A stretch of 6,700 nt of DNA from an uncultured Clostridia bacterium (GCA_937920115.1 CALGVF010000242.1:1-6700), one strand, 5' to 3'; shown: positions 1-6,407, counted from the stretch's first letter. Numbers and translations: made by a program. The notes: generated by a model not told the origin, from the letters alone.

Positions 1-540
1 CCCAAGACGAAGGGCAGCATAATGGTGTCGGAATTCCCGAAATACAACTCGAAATTCGCGTACAGAAAAGAAAGAGCCAACACCGAAAAGATAATGAACG
101 TTATCAAGTCCATTCGTAACATCAAAGCCGAGACGGGAGCCGCGCCTTCCGCTAAGGTCGATTTATACGTCGTTACGGAGAACAAGAGACTTATCGAAAA
201 CGGAGCGAACTATATCAAAAAACTTGCGAACGTCGGCGAAATCAAGTTTGTAGACAACAAAGAAGCGATAAACGAAAAGGTTGTGTCAAAGATTTTCGAG
301 GGGGTCGAGGTATACGTTCCACTCGGCGAACTCGTTGACTACGAGAAAGAACTCGTCCGCTTGAAGGGCGAACTTGCGAACGCCGAAAACGAAATTTCGA
401 GAGCGGAAGGCAAGTTGAAAAATCAAGGCTTTATAGCGAAAGCCCCCAAGACGCTCGTAGAAGGCGAAAAGGCTAAAATAGTCAAATTCACAGAGATAAG
501 AGAGAAAATATTGAAGAGTATCGAAGAACTCGAAAACTGA
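1..540 (+). CDS. valS: Valine--tRNA ligase, C-terminal part (5' end outside window)
   Basis: This is the last 179 codons of valyl-tRNA synthetase, the cytoplasmic class I enzyme that charges tRNA-Val. The frame is open from base 1, so the gene begins upstream; the ATG at 22 is internal. The visible part opens with the IMVSEFPKYN block at the start of the anticodon-binding domain (family form roughly SIM-SEWP), followed by the helical ENTEKIM/IRNIKAE-type region (here NTEKIMNVIKSIRNIKAE). From about visible residue 112 to the end there is a charged heptad-like helix pair, the ValRS C-terminal coiled-coil tRNA-binding arm. It includes the conserved turn NQGFIAKAPKTLVEGEKAKI. The gene ends in TGA, and rnj begins 39 nt later with no convincing terminator between, so co-transcription is likely. 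The catalytic HIGH and KMSKS motifs lie outside the window. Identity is secure from the C-terminal motifs. Confidence 0.93.
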   Translation, partial: PKTKGSIMVSEFPKYNSKFAYRKERANTEKIMNVIKSIRNIKAETGAAPSAKVDLYVVTENKRLIENGANYIKKLANVGEIKFVDNKEAINEKVVSKIFEGVEVYVPLGELVDYEKELVRLKGELANAENEISRAEGKLKNQGFIAKAPKTLVEGEKAKIVKFTEIREKILKSIEELEN

Positions 541-566
541 GCGGTTTATATTCCGCGTTTTCGGGA

Positions 567-573
567 AACGGAG
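567..573 (+). promoter_or_regulatory. Ribosome binding site for rnj (decides TTG start)
   Basis: AACGGAG at 567-573 lies 6 nt before the TTG at 580. This supports initiation at TTG, since no ATG lies close by in frame and the encoded N-terminus matches the RNase J family from its first residues. Confidence 0.6.
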
Positions 574-579
574 TAAAAT

Positions 580-2232
580 TTGAATAATAAAAAGACTTTA
601 AAAGTAAGATTTTTGGGCGGCGTAGGCGAAATAGGCAAAAATATGACCGCCCTCGAATACGGTAAGGATATAATAATTATCGACGCGGGACTTACTTTTC
701 CGAACGCCGATATGCCGGGTATAGACCTTCTCATACCCGATATATCCTATCTCGTACAGAATAAGGATAAAATAAGAGGTATCGTTTTAACGCACGGACA
801 TGAGGACCATATAGGCGGACTCCCGTACGTTCTCAAAGAAATAAACGTTCCCGTGTACGGGACGAAACTCACGCTTATGCTCCTCGAACATAAACTTATC
901 GAGCAGAAAGTCGCAGGTTATTCGCTTAATTGCGTGAAACCCTCGGGCGTCGTTAAACTCGGCTGTTTTTCGGTCGAATTCGTACACGTCAACCATTCCA
1001 TACCGGGCAGTTGCGCCCTTTCAATCACCACGCCTGTGGGAATAGTTTACCACTCGGGCGACTTCAAGGTCGATTTAACGCCTATAAACGGCGAAATGAT
1101 CGATATTCCGAGGATATCCGAAATCGGCAAGAAAGGCGTAACCCTTCTTCTTTGCGAATCGACGAACGTCGAGCAGGAAGGCTACACGATGAGCGAACAC
1201 GTCGTAGGCGAGACCCTCGACAGACTTTTTGCGGATAACGCGAGAAGACGACTTATCGTGGCGACTTTCGCGACAAACGTTCACAGACTTCAACAGATTA
1301 TAAATCTCGCCGAAAAACATAAGCGGAAAATCGCGTTTTCGGGCAGAAGCATGCTGAACGTCGTGGACGCGGCGACAAAAGTCGGGGAAATAGATATTCC
1401 CGAAAATCTCGTCGTAGACATTGAAAAGATAAAAAATTACGCCGATAAAGACCTTGTTATCGTGTCGACGGGCAGTCAGGGCGAGCCGATGAGCGCTCTC
1501 ACGAGAATGGCTGCGGGCGACTACAATCAGGTTCAGGTCGGCAGTAACGATACGATAATTATTTCCGCTTCGCCCATTCCCGGTAACGAGAGGAGCATTT
1601 ATCAGGTTATAAACAACTTGTACAGAAAGGGAGCGGAAGTCGTATATAAATCGATAACGAAAATACACGTTTCGGGTCACGCTTGTCAGGAAGAGTTGAA
1701 AATTCTTCATACGCTTTTAAAACCGAAGTTCTTTATTCCCGTTCACGGCGAATACAGACATCTTAAAAAGCATTGCCGCTTGGCGAAAGAAATCGGAATG
1801 AAAGAGAGCAATATGCTTATCGCGGATATAGGCGACACCGTGGAAGTAACGCCGAGAAGTATCAGAAAAGGCGAAAAAATCCAATCGGGTACGAGATATA
1901 TCGACGGTCTTTCGATTGACGACAGCGAAAACGTGGTAAGAGACAGAAAGCATCTTGCCGAGGACGGACTTATGGTTGCGGTATGTTGCGTGTCCGAAGA
2001 TACGGGCGAGATCGTTCAGGGTCCCGATATTATCAACAAAGGCTCGATTTTGTCCGACGCTCAGATAGCCGAAGCGAAGAATATCATAATAAAGACGATA
2101 AATTCGTTTGACGTCAAGTCGGTCGGCGATATGAGCGAAATAAGAAACACTATCAGAAAGAATCTGAGGAATTTCATTATCAAAAAGACTAAGAAAAGTC
2201 CTATGATAATTCCCGTCGTCACCGAAGTATAA
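580..2232 (+). CDS. rnj: Ribonuclease J (metallo-beta-lactamase/beta-CASP exo-endoribonuclease)
   Basis: RNase J is the main 5'-to-3' exoribonuclease and an endonuclease in mRNA decay and rRNA/tRNA maturation of Firmicutes; it acts in the cytoplasm. The product is 550 aa, close to the roughly 555 aa of the B. subtilis enzymes. The metallo-beta-lactamase core carries HGHEDHIGG at residues 72-80 (two-zinc ligands H72, H74, D76, H77), H139 in HVNHSIPGS, and D161 in HSGDFK. The beta-CASP domain follows with TFATNVHRLQQ (229-239), STGSQGEP (296-303), SGHACQEE (365-372) and PVHGEYRHL (387-395), where H367 and H389 fit the late active-site histidines. The C-terminal domain (about 450-550) ends in PMIIPVVTEV, as in RNase J1. 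The start is TTG. The stop TAA shares one base with the next ATG, which suggests translational coupling. Whether it is the J1 or J2 paralogue cannot be told from one copy. Confidence 0.95.
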   Translation: MNNKKTLKVRFLGGVGEIGKNMTALEYGKDIIIIDAGLTFPNADMPGIDLLIPDISYLVQNKDKIRGIVLTHGHEDHIGGLPYVLKEINVPVYGTKLTLMLLEHKLIEQKVAGYSLNCVKPSGVVKLGCFSVEFVHVNHSIPGSCALSITTPVGIVYHSGDFKVDLTPINGEMIDIPRISEIGKKGVTLLLCESTNVEQEGYTMSEHVVGETLDRLFADNARRRLIVATFATNVHRLQQIINLAEKHKRKIAFSGRSMLNVVDAATKVGEIDIPENLVVDIEKIKNYADKDLVIVSTGSQGEPMSALTRMAAGDYNQVQVGSNDTIIISASPIPGNERSIYQVINNLYRKGAEVVYKSITKIHVSGHACQEELKILHTLLKPKFFIPVHGEYRHLKKHCRLAKEIGMKESNMLIADIGDTVEVTPRSIRKGEKIQSGTRYIDGLSIDDSENVVRDRKHLAEDGLMVAVCCVSEDTGEIVQGPDIINKGSILSDAQIAEAKNIIIKTINSFDVKSVGDMSEIRNTIRKNLRNFIIKKTKKSPMIIPVVTEV

Positions 2233-2864
2233 TGAACGAATACGTTAAGTCGCTTATCATGGAGAACGCCTCTCATACCGTAACGCCCGAACTTATGAAA
2301 CTTCGGGACGAATACAGAGAAGCGGGTATACCTACGATTTTAACGGAAAGTCTCAACTTTCTCGTTCAGTCGGCGGTTATGATAAAAGCGAAGAGAATAC
2401 TCGAATTCGGGACTTCCGTCGGCTGTTCTGGGATAGCCCTTTTACAGGCGTTGAAGGACGCGGAATTGTACACGGTCGAAAGATACCGCCCCGCGGAAGA
2501 TTTGGCGACGGAAAATTTTAAAAAGTTCGGACTGTCCGAGAGAACGCATTGCCTTTTCGGCGAAGCGACGGAAATTGCGGACTGCATTGACGGCGAGTTC
2601 GATTTCATATTTTTTGACTGCAACAAATCGAAGTACAAAGACTTGCTTCCGAAAGTAAAAGGCAAGTTGAAAAGCGGCGGCGTGATATTTGCCGACAACG
2701 TACTTTTCAGAGGTTACGTCAGCGGGGAAGTGAAAGCCCCTCACAGACACAATACGATAAAAAACAATATGCGGGAGTTTCTGCGGCTCATATCGACGGA
2801 CGAAGATTTTATCACGAACGTTATCGAAGTCGGAGACGGAGTGAGCGTCTCGCTTAAAAAGTAA
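2232..2864 (+). CDS. trmR: TrmR-like tRNA 5-hydroxyuridine O-methyltransferase (YrrM family)
   Basis: This is a 210-aa class I SAM-dependent O-methyltransferase of the methyltransf_3 type. SAM motif I is ILEFGTSVGCSGIAL (56-70), the acidic ribose-binding residue is E83 in YTVERYR, and the motif FDFIFFDCNKSKY (123-135) is followed by FADNVLFRGYV (153-163). D129, D155 and N156 fit the divalent-metal triad of this family. In B. subtilis the homologue TrmR (YrrM) methylates 5-hydroxyuridine at tRNA wobble position 34 to 5-methoxyuridine, and its gene lies next to the U32-family genes yrrN/yrrO (TrhP) that make the hydroxyl group. The same order is seen here: the next gene is a U32 protein starting 1 nt after this stop. 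The ATG overlaps the rnj stop (TAATG) and no strong ribosome site precedes it, so coupling to rnj translation is likely. Family membership is firm; the specific tRNA substrate is inferred from the neighbour. A catechol or caffeoyl-CoA-type methyltransferase is the alternative on sequence alone. Confidence 0.85.
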   Translation: MNEYVKSLIMENASHTVTPELMKLRDEYREAGIPTILTESLNFLVQSAVMIKAKRILEFGTSVGCSGIALLQALKDAELYTVERYRPAEDLATENFKKFGLSERTHCLFGEATEIADCIDGEFDFIFFDCNKSKYKDLLPKVKGKLKSGGVIFADNVLFRGYVSGEVKAPHRHNTIKNNMREFLRLISTDEDFITNVIEVGDGVSVSLKK

Positions 2865-2865
2865 A

Positions 2866-3954
2866 ATGAATAAAGTTGAACTTTTGGCTCCTGCCGGTAA
2901 TTATTCAAAATTCAAAACCGCCCTGTACTTCGGGGCGGACGCCGTATATATAGGCGGCAAAGATTTTTCGCTTCGGGCGTTCTCGGATAATTTCTCGGAC
3001 GAGGAGATAGAAAAAGCGGTAAAAGAGGCTCACGTAAAAAACGTCAAAATCTACGTTACCGTCAATATTTTTGCGAGAAATTACGACTTCGATAAAGCGG
3101 CTGAATACTTCCGTTTTTTAGAAAGAGTAAACGTCGACGCGGTGCTTATTACCGACCCCGGACTTATCTCGCTTTGTAAAAAAGTCGCCCCGAATTTAAA
3201 GATTCACCTTTCGACGCAGGCAAACACTTTAAACAAATACGCAGTTAAATTTTGGGCTGAACAAGGCGTGGAAAGAGTTGTTCTCGCAAGGGAATTGTCT
3301 CTTGCCGAAATTAAGGAAATTCACGAATTTTGCCCCGAAACGCAGTTGGAAGCGTTCGTTCACGGAGCGATGTGCATTTCGTATAGCGGCAGATGCCTTT
3401 TATCCAACTATTTCAACGGCAGAGACGCCAACAGGGGCGAATGCGTGCAGGCTTGCAGGTGGAGTTACGAACTCCGCGAAAAATCGAAAAGCGGCGAGTT
3501 TTTCCCCGTCGAAGAGGACGGCAGAGGAACTTACGTTTTAAACAGCAAAGACCTCAACATGATAAATCATATCGGCGAAATGATAGAATCGGGTATTTGT
3601 TCGCTCAAAATAGAGGGCAGAATGAAAAGCGAATACTATCTCGCGACCGTCGTAAACGCGTACAGAAGAGCGATTGACGAATATTATAAAATCGGCGATA
3701 AATACGCAAAAAATACAATGTTTTACGACGAGTTGAAAAAGACTAATCACAGGGCTTTTACCACCGCTTATATGTTCGGCGACAACGACGAGACGGTAAA
3801 TTATGCCGACACTCAGTCGAGCGGCGAAAAACAATTTATCGCGGTCGTTGCCGAGAGTTCGGACGAGAACGGTTACTTCGTAGTCGAAATGCGTAACCGT
3901 TTTAAAAAGGGCGACAGGCTCGAACTTCTTACCCCGAGAATTTCAACGAAATAA
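2866..3954 (+). CDS. trhP: TrhP-like U32 family tRNA hydroxylation protein, 3' frameshifted
   Basis: This U32 'peptidase' family protein of the YrrN/YrrO/YegQ (TrhP) group reads as 362 aa. TrhP proteins form 5-hydroxyuridine at tRNA position 34, using prephenate-derived chemistry and an Fe-S cluster, and are no longer thought of as proteases. The N-terminal barrel starts VELLAPAGNYSKFKTAL (4-20), with AVYIGGKDFSLRA next (26-38). The U32 signature spans 162-180 (EAFVHGAMCISYSGRCLLS). C170, C177, C193 and C197 form the expected four-cysteine set. SLKIEGRMKSEYYLA (246-260) is also family-typical. The frame ends abnormally in TPRISTK, where the family continues PENF and runs about 40 residues further. 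That continuation is present in the overlapping frame at 3936-4076. One extra C in the run at 3932-3935 would restore a 403-aa protein ending in GDILRK. The catalytic part is complete, so only the C-terminal beta domain is affected. It pairs with the preceding trmR. Confidence 0.87.
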   Translation: MNKVELLAPAGNYSKFKTALYFGADAVYIGGKDFSLRAFSDNFSDEEIEKAVKEAHVKNVKIYVTVNIFARNYDFDKAAEYFRFLERVNVDAVLITDPGLISLCKKVAPNLKIHLSTQANTLNKYAVKFWAEQGVERVVLARELSLAEIKEIHEFCPETQLEAFVHGAMCISYSGRCLLSNYFNGRDANRGECVQACRWSYELREKSKSGEFFPVEEDGRGTYVLNSKDLNMINHIGEMIESGICSLKIEGRMKSEYYLATVVNAYRRAIDEYYKIGDKYAKNTMFYDELKKTNHRAFTTAYMFGDNDETVNYADTQSSGEKQFIAVVAESSDENGYFVVEMRNRFKKGDRLELLTPRISTK

Positions 3955-4076
3955 TCGAAATAGGCGAAATGAGAGATACGGACGGAAATTTGGTGGAAGA
4001 CGCCAAAATCGTTCAGCAGAAATTAAAAATTTACTCGACGGTCAAGGCGAAAGTCGGGGATATATTAAGGAAGTAA
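3936..4076 (+). pseudogene. Out-of-frame C-terminal end of the trhP-like gene
   Basis: Reading from GAG at 3936 gives 46 codons beginning ENFNEIIEIG, continuing through VEDAKIVQQKLKIY and ending GDILRK before TAA (4074-4076). This matches the normal C-terminal beta domain of YrrN/YegQ-type U32 proteins, whose last residues are typically a 'GDILR' block. It has no start codon or ribosome site of its own, so it is the tail of the preceding gene displaced by one base. The clean, undecayed sequence suggests a recent mutation or a sequencing/assembly error in the CCCC run rather than an old pseudogene. Confidence 0.8.
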
Positions 4077-4100
4077 AAACATAATACGACAAAAAACGAC

Positions 4101-4162
4101 ATAGACTTATCTTACGGGAAACATTTCCGAGATAGACTTATCTTACGGAAACCGTTTCCGAG
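4101..4162 (+). repeat. Two tandem 31-bp direct repeats
   Basis: Copy 1 (4101-4131) and copy 2 (4132-4162) abut each other and match at 28 of 31 positions. Both start ATAGACTTATCTTACGG. Each contains its own small inverted repeat: CGGAAA/TTTCCG in copy 2 (4146-4160) and the same with one G-U pair in copy 1 (4115-4129). Copy 2 is also the 5' arm of the terminator-like hairpin. There are only two copies and no spacers, so this is not a CRISPR array. Confidence 0.85.
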
Positions 4163-4182
4163 GAGGTAGGTCTATTTTTTTT
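4132..4182 (+). terminator. Rho-independent terminator-like hairpin between trhP and sigK
   Basis: ATAGAC (4132-4137) pairs with GTCTAT (4170-4175). The inner part continues as 4138-4144 with 4163-4169 (three G-U pairs), then CGGAAA (4146-4151) with TTTCCG (4155-4160) around a CCG loop. One small asymmetric bulge (A4145 against A4161-G4162) interrupts about 19 pairs. A run of eight T follows at 4175-4182, then GA and six more T. It would end the valS-rnj-trmR-trhP transcript. Its 3' arm also holds the AGGAGG of the likely sigK ribosome site, so it could equally act as an attenuator or translational lock. The fold was drawn by eye. Confidence 0.75.
4161..4176 (+). promoter_or_regulatory. AGGAGG ribosome site with possible ATT start for sigK
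   Basis: AGGAGGT at 4161-4167 is followed after 6 nt by ATT (4174-4176), which is in frame with the sigma factor. There is no in-frame stop between, and no ATG, GTG or TTG in frame before 4213. Starting at ATT adds MFFDFLNYIVAKI, a hydrophobic N-terminus resembling a sigma-K pro-sequence. The GTG at 4213 has no recognisable ribosome site. ATT starts are rare (infC is the known example), so this is a proposal. Confidence 0.5.
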
Positions 4183-4212
4183 GATTTTTTAAATTATATC
4201 GTCGCAAAAATC

Positions 4213-4875
4213 GTGTTTTTCTGCTCGGGAGTGGGCGGCGACAGTTTCCCGAAACCCTTGTCGCCCGAGGACGAGGCGAAGTATCTGACCCTTTTCAGAG
4301 AAAACGGCGATAAAAAGGCGAGAGATATTCTCATAAAACACAATTTAAGGCTTGTAGCCCATATCGCGAAAAAGTATCAGGGTGCGGAAGATACCGACGA
4401 CCTTATCTCGGTTGGCTCGATAGGGCTTATAAAGGCTATAAGCAGTTACGACCCGTCGAAGGGAACGCAACTCGCTACTTATACCGCAAGGTGTATAGAA
4501 AACGAAATCCTTATGCTTTTGAGGTCGAACAAGAAGTACAAAAACAACGTTTCGTTATACGACAGCGTAGGAGTGGATAAGGACGGCAACGAACTCACGA
4601 TTATAGACCTTCTCGCCGAAAAAGAGGACGGCGTGCTGAGCAAAGTCGAAAACAAACTCATAAAAGATAAGTTCGTAGAGGTTATGGAACGCAGTCTCAC
4701 CAACAGAGAATACAAGATAATATGCCTGCGGTACGGGATAAACGGCAGGCGACCGCTCACTCAGAAAGAGGTGTCAAAACTTCTCAGAATTTCCCGTTCT
4801 TACGTTTCGAGGATAGAGAAAAAGGCGATAGAGAAGATAAAAGAGACGGTTAAAAACGAAAAAATAGAAGTTTAA
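4213..4875 (+). CDS. sigK: RNA polymerase sporulation sigma factor SigK
   Basis: Sigma-K directs late mother-cell transcription during endospore formation (coat and cortex genes, mother-cell lysis). The product reads 220 aa from GTG. The sigma-K signature SFPKPLSPEDEAKYL lies at 11-25. Region 2 follows with LIKHNLRLVAHIAKKY (40-55), DLISVGSIGLIKA (63-75) and ATYTARCIENEILM (88-101), which bind core polymerase and the -10 element. Region 4 has LTNREYKIICLRYG (162-175) and the helix-turn-helix TQKEVSKLLRISRSYVSRIE (183-202). FPKPLS and the SRSYVSRIEKKA block favour SigK over SigE. The gene is continuous, with no skin-element interruption. GTG is the first canonical start, but the true start is probably the ATT at 4174, giving 233 aa, near the 241 aa of B. 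subtilis pro-SigK. The extra hydrophobic residues would be the pro-sequence removed by a SpoIVFB-type protease. No clear terminator follows. Confidence 0.92.
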   Translation: MFFCSGVGGDSFPKPLSPEDEAKYLTLFRENGDKKARDILIKHNLRLVAHIAKKYQGAEDTDDLISVGSIGLIKAISSYDPSKGTQLATYTARCIENEILMLLRSNKKYKNNVSLYDSVGVDKDGNELTIIDLLAEKEDGVLSKVENKLIKDKFVEVMERSLTNREYKIICLRYGINGRRPLTQKEVSKLLRISRSYVSRIEKKAIEKIKETVKNEKIEV

Positions 4876-4897
4876 AAAAGAATTTCGGCGAAAACCC

Positions 4898-4926
4898 TTG
4901 CAAAAACGGAGAATTTATTATATCAT
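4898..4926 (+). promoter_or_regulatory. Candidate sigma-A promoter upstream of rhaB
   Basis: TTGCAA (4898-4903) and TATCAT (4921-4926) are 17 nt apart. A better -10 match, TATAAT at 4926-4931, is 22 nt from the -35-like box. Either choice would start transcription at or inside the AGGAGG at 4933, leaving almost no leader, so the assignment is weak. The -10 region lies in a near-perfect palindrome (TTATATCATATAA, 4918-4930), which could be an operator. Confidence 0.3.
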
Positions 4927-4967
4927 ATAATCAGGAGGAGCGGGGAAAAACCGCTGTGTTATATGAT
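4922..4967 (+). promoter_or_regulatory. Structured ribosome binding region of rhaB
   Basis: AGGAGG (4933-4938) is 24 nt before the ATG at 4963, too far for normal use. A small hairpin sits between them: AGCGG (4939-4943) pairs with CCGCT (4951-4955) around a GGAAAAA loop. Folding it away leaves 7 nt between AGGAGG and ATG. An outer inverted repeat, ATCATATAA (4922-4930) with TTATATGAT (4959-4967), could instead hide the start codon. The two forms suggest a translational control element or a bridged ribosome site. Confidence 0.45.
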
Positions 4968-6354
4968 GAAATATTATCTTGCGATAGATATCGGGGCTTC
5001 GAGCGGAAGACATATTCTTTCACATATCGAGGACGGAAAAATTATACTCGAAGAAGTTTACCGTTTTGAAAACGGTATGGAAGAAAAAGACGGGCATCTG
5101 ATATGGAATTATCGCAAACTGTTCGACAATATCGTAGAGGGCTTGAAAATCTGCAAGACGATCGGCAAAATTCCCGAGAGCGTAGGAATAGACACTTGGG
5201 GAGTAGATTACGCTCTTCTCGATAAGAACGACGAAGTTATAGGCGACGTATTCGCTTACAGAGACGGCAGAACGGAAGAACCTATCAAAAAACTCCATTC
5301 GATAATACCGTTTGAAAAATTGTACGAAAGGACGGGTTCGCAGTTCCAAATATACAACACGATTTATCAGTTGTACACCGATAAACTTTCGGGCAAACTC
5401 GACAGCGCCGAAAGATTTTTGATGATGCCCGACTTCTTTGCGTTCCTTCTTACGGGCATAAAGAAAAACGAGTTTACCAACGCTTCCACTACGGGACTTT
5501 TAAGCGCGAAAACGAGAGAATGGGATATGGAGACCGTAAAGGAACTCGGACTTCCCGAAAAACTCTTTAAAACCCTTTCCGATCCCGCCACGCTCGTAGG
5601 CAAAGTTAAGCCCGAGATTGCGGAAGTTATCGGTTACGAAACGAAAGTCGTTTTAACGGCTACTCACGACACCGCTTCTGCGGTAATGGCGGTACCCCAA
5701 CTCGGAATGCCCCCTTTTATATCGAGCGGAACGTGGTCGCTTCTCGGAATAGAAAGCCCGAAGGCGATAGCGACGAAAGAGGCTTTGGCTGCTAACTTCA
5801 CGAACGAGGGCGGCTACGGCAGAACCACTCGTTTCCTTAAAAACATAATGGGTCTGTGGATGATACAGAACGTCCGCAAAGAACACGGCAAGAAGTATAG
5901 TTGGGGCGACTACGTCTTAATGGCTAAGGAAGCGAAAGATTTTCACAGCATAGTAGACGTGAACGACCCCGTGTTCTTAGCCCCCGCGAGTATGATCGAC
6001 GCCATAAAAGAATACTGCGTCAAAACAAATCAGAAAGCTCCCGAGACCCCCGGTGAAATCGCTCTTTGCGTATACGACAGTTTAGCGGTCTGCTACGCGA
6101 AAGCGATAGACAATATCGAGGCGATAACGGGTATGAAGTTCGATACTATTCATATCGTCGGAGGCGGCTCTATGAACGGTTACTTAAACGAACTCACCGC
6201 AAAGCGTTCGGGCAGAAAAGTCATGACGGGACCCGTAGAGGCTACCGCTATCGGAAATATTATCGCTCAACTTCTTTACGACGGAGCGGTTAAGGATATA
6301 AATTCCGCAAAAATGCTCGTAAAAGATTCGTTCGACGTACAAACTATCGGTTAA
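4963..6354 (+). CDS. rhaB: Rhamnulokinase (FGGY carbohydrate kinase)
   Basis: Rhamnulokinase phosphorylates L-rhamnulose to L-rhamnulose 1-phosphate with ATP, the second step of L-rhamnose breakdown in the cytoplasm. The product is 463 aa, slightly short of the usual 470-490. The first FGGY actin-like domain starts AIDIGASSGRHI (7-18) and contains SVGIDTWGVDYALLD (73-87). D236 in ATHDTASAV (233-241) is the predicted catalytic base. The second domain holds SSGTWSLLGIE (254-264), NEGGYGRTTRFLKNIMGLW (281-299) and the ATP-site glycine block IHIVGGGSMNGYLNEL (396-411), followed by GPVEATAIGN (423-432). GIDTWGVDYALL and the FLKN-MGLW block are typical of RhaB rather than xylulose, glycerol or fucose kinases. 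ATG codons at 4963 and 4966 are both possible. The gene stands alone: rhaA, rhaD and a rhamnose regulator are not in the window. The upstream neighbour is sigK and the downstream one a deacetylase. Confidence 0.9.
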   Translation: MMKYYLAIDIGASSGRHILSHIEDGKIILEEVYRFENGMEEKDGHLIWNYRKLFDNIVEGLKICKTIGKIPESVGIDTWGVDYALLDKNDEVIGDVFAYRDGRTEEPIKKLHSIIPFEKLYERTGSQFQIYNTIYQLYTDKLSGKLDSAERFLMMPDFFAFLLTGIKKNEFTNASTTGLLSAKTREWDMETVKELGLPEKLFKTLSDPATLVGKVKPEIAEVIGYETKVVLTATHDTASAVMAVPQLGMPPFISSGTWSLLGIESPKAIATKEALAANFTNEGGYGRTTRFLKNIMGLWMIQNVRKEHGKKYSWGDYVLMAKEAKDFHSIVDVNDPVFLAPASMIDAIKEYCVKTNQKAPETPGEIALCVYDSLAVCYAKAIDNIEAITGMKFDTIHIVGGGSMNGYLNELTAKRSGRKVMTGPVEATAIGNIIAQLLYDGAVKDINSAKMLVKDSFDVQTIG

Positions 6355-6359
6355 ACCGT

Positions 6360-6407
6360 AATAATTCACCCTTAAACTAATATAAATGTATAGGGGTGAA
6401 TTATTTT
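6360..6407 (+). terminator. Hairpin after rhaB, possible terminator overlapping next ribosome site
   Basis: AATAATTCACCC (6360-6371) pairs perfectly with GGGTGAATTATT (6394-6405). Three more pairs (one of them G-U) extend it inward, leaving a 16-nt loop. It begins 5 nt after the rhaB stop, but its T run is short (four T, 6404-6407), so termination is likely modest. The 3' arm contains the GGTGA ribosome site and borders the TTG start of the next gene, so it may control translation of that gene instead. Confidence 0.6.

Noticed and set aside
541..579. Terminator between valS and rnj (GCGG/CCGC then GTTTT)
   Set aside because: The stem is only 4 bp with an 8-base loop and the T run is short. 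It is too weak to call, and read-through into rnj is more likely.
1075..1710. A 211-codon open frame on the minus strand inside rnj
   Set aside because: It lies wholly antisense to a well-conserved gene and its protein has no recognisable motif. The frame is open because of the codon bias of rnj. The same holds for the other antisense and out-of-frame stretches inside rnj, trmR, trhP, sigK and rhaB.
3925..3945. Programmed -1 frameshift site in trhP
   Set aside because: No X-XXY-YYZ heptamer in the right phase and no obvious downstream stem or pseudoknot. An indel in the CCCC run is the simpler explanation.
4062..4087. Sigma-E/K-type promoter before sigK (ATATT ... CATAATAC)
   Set aside because: ATATT (4062-4066) and CATAATAC (4080-4087) are 13 nt apart and roughly resemble a mother-cell promoter, but both boxes miss key positions and overlap the trhP tail. 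Not enough to annotate.
4101..4162. CRISPR-like direct repeats
   Set aside because: Only two directly abutting copies, no spacers, and each copy contributes to a terminator hairpin.
4213..4875. Skin-type interruption of sigK
   Set aside because: The frame is continuous through regions 2 to 4, with no recombinase or attachment-site duplication in the window.
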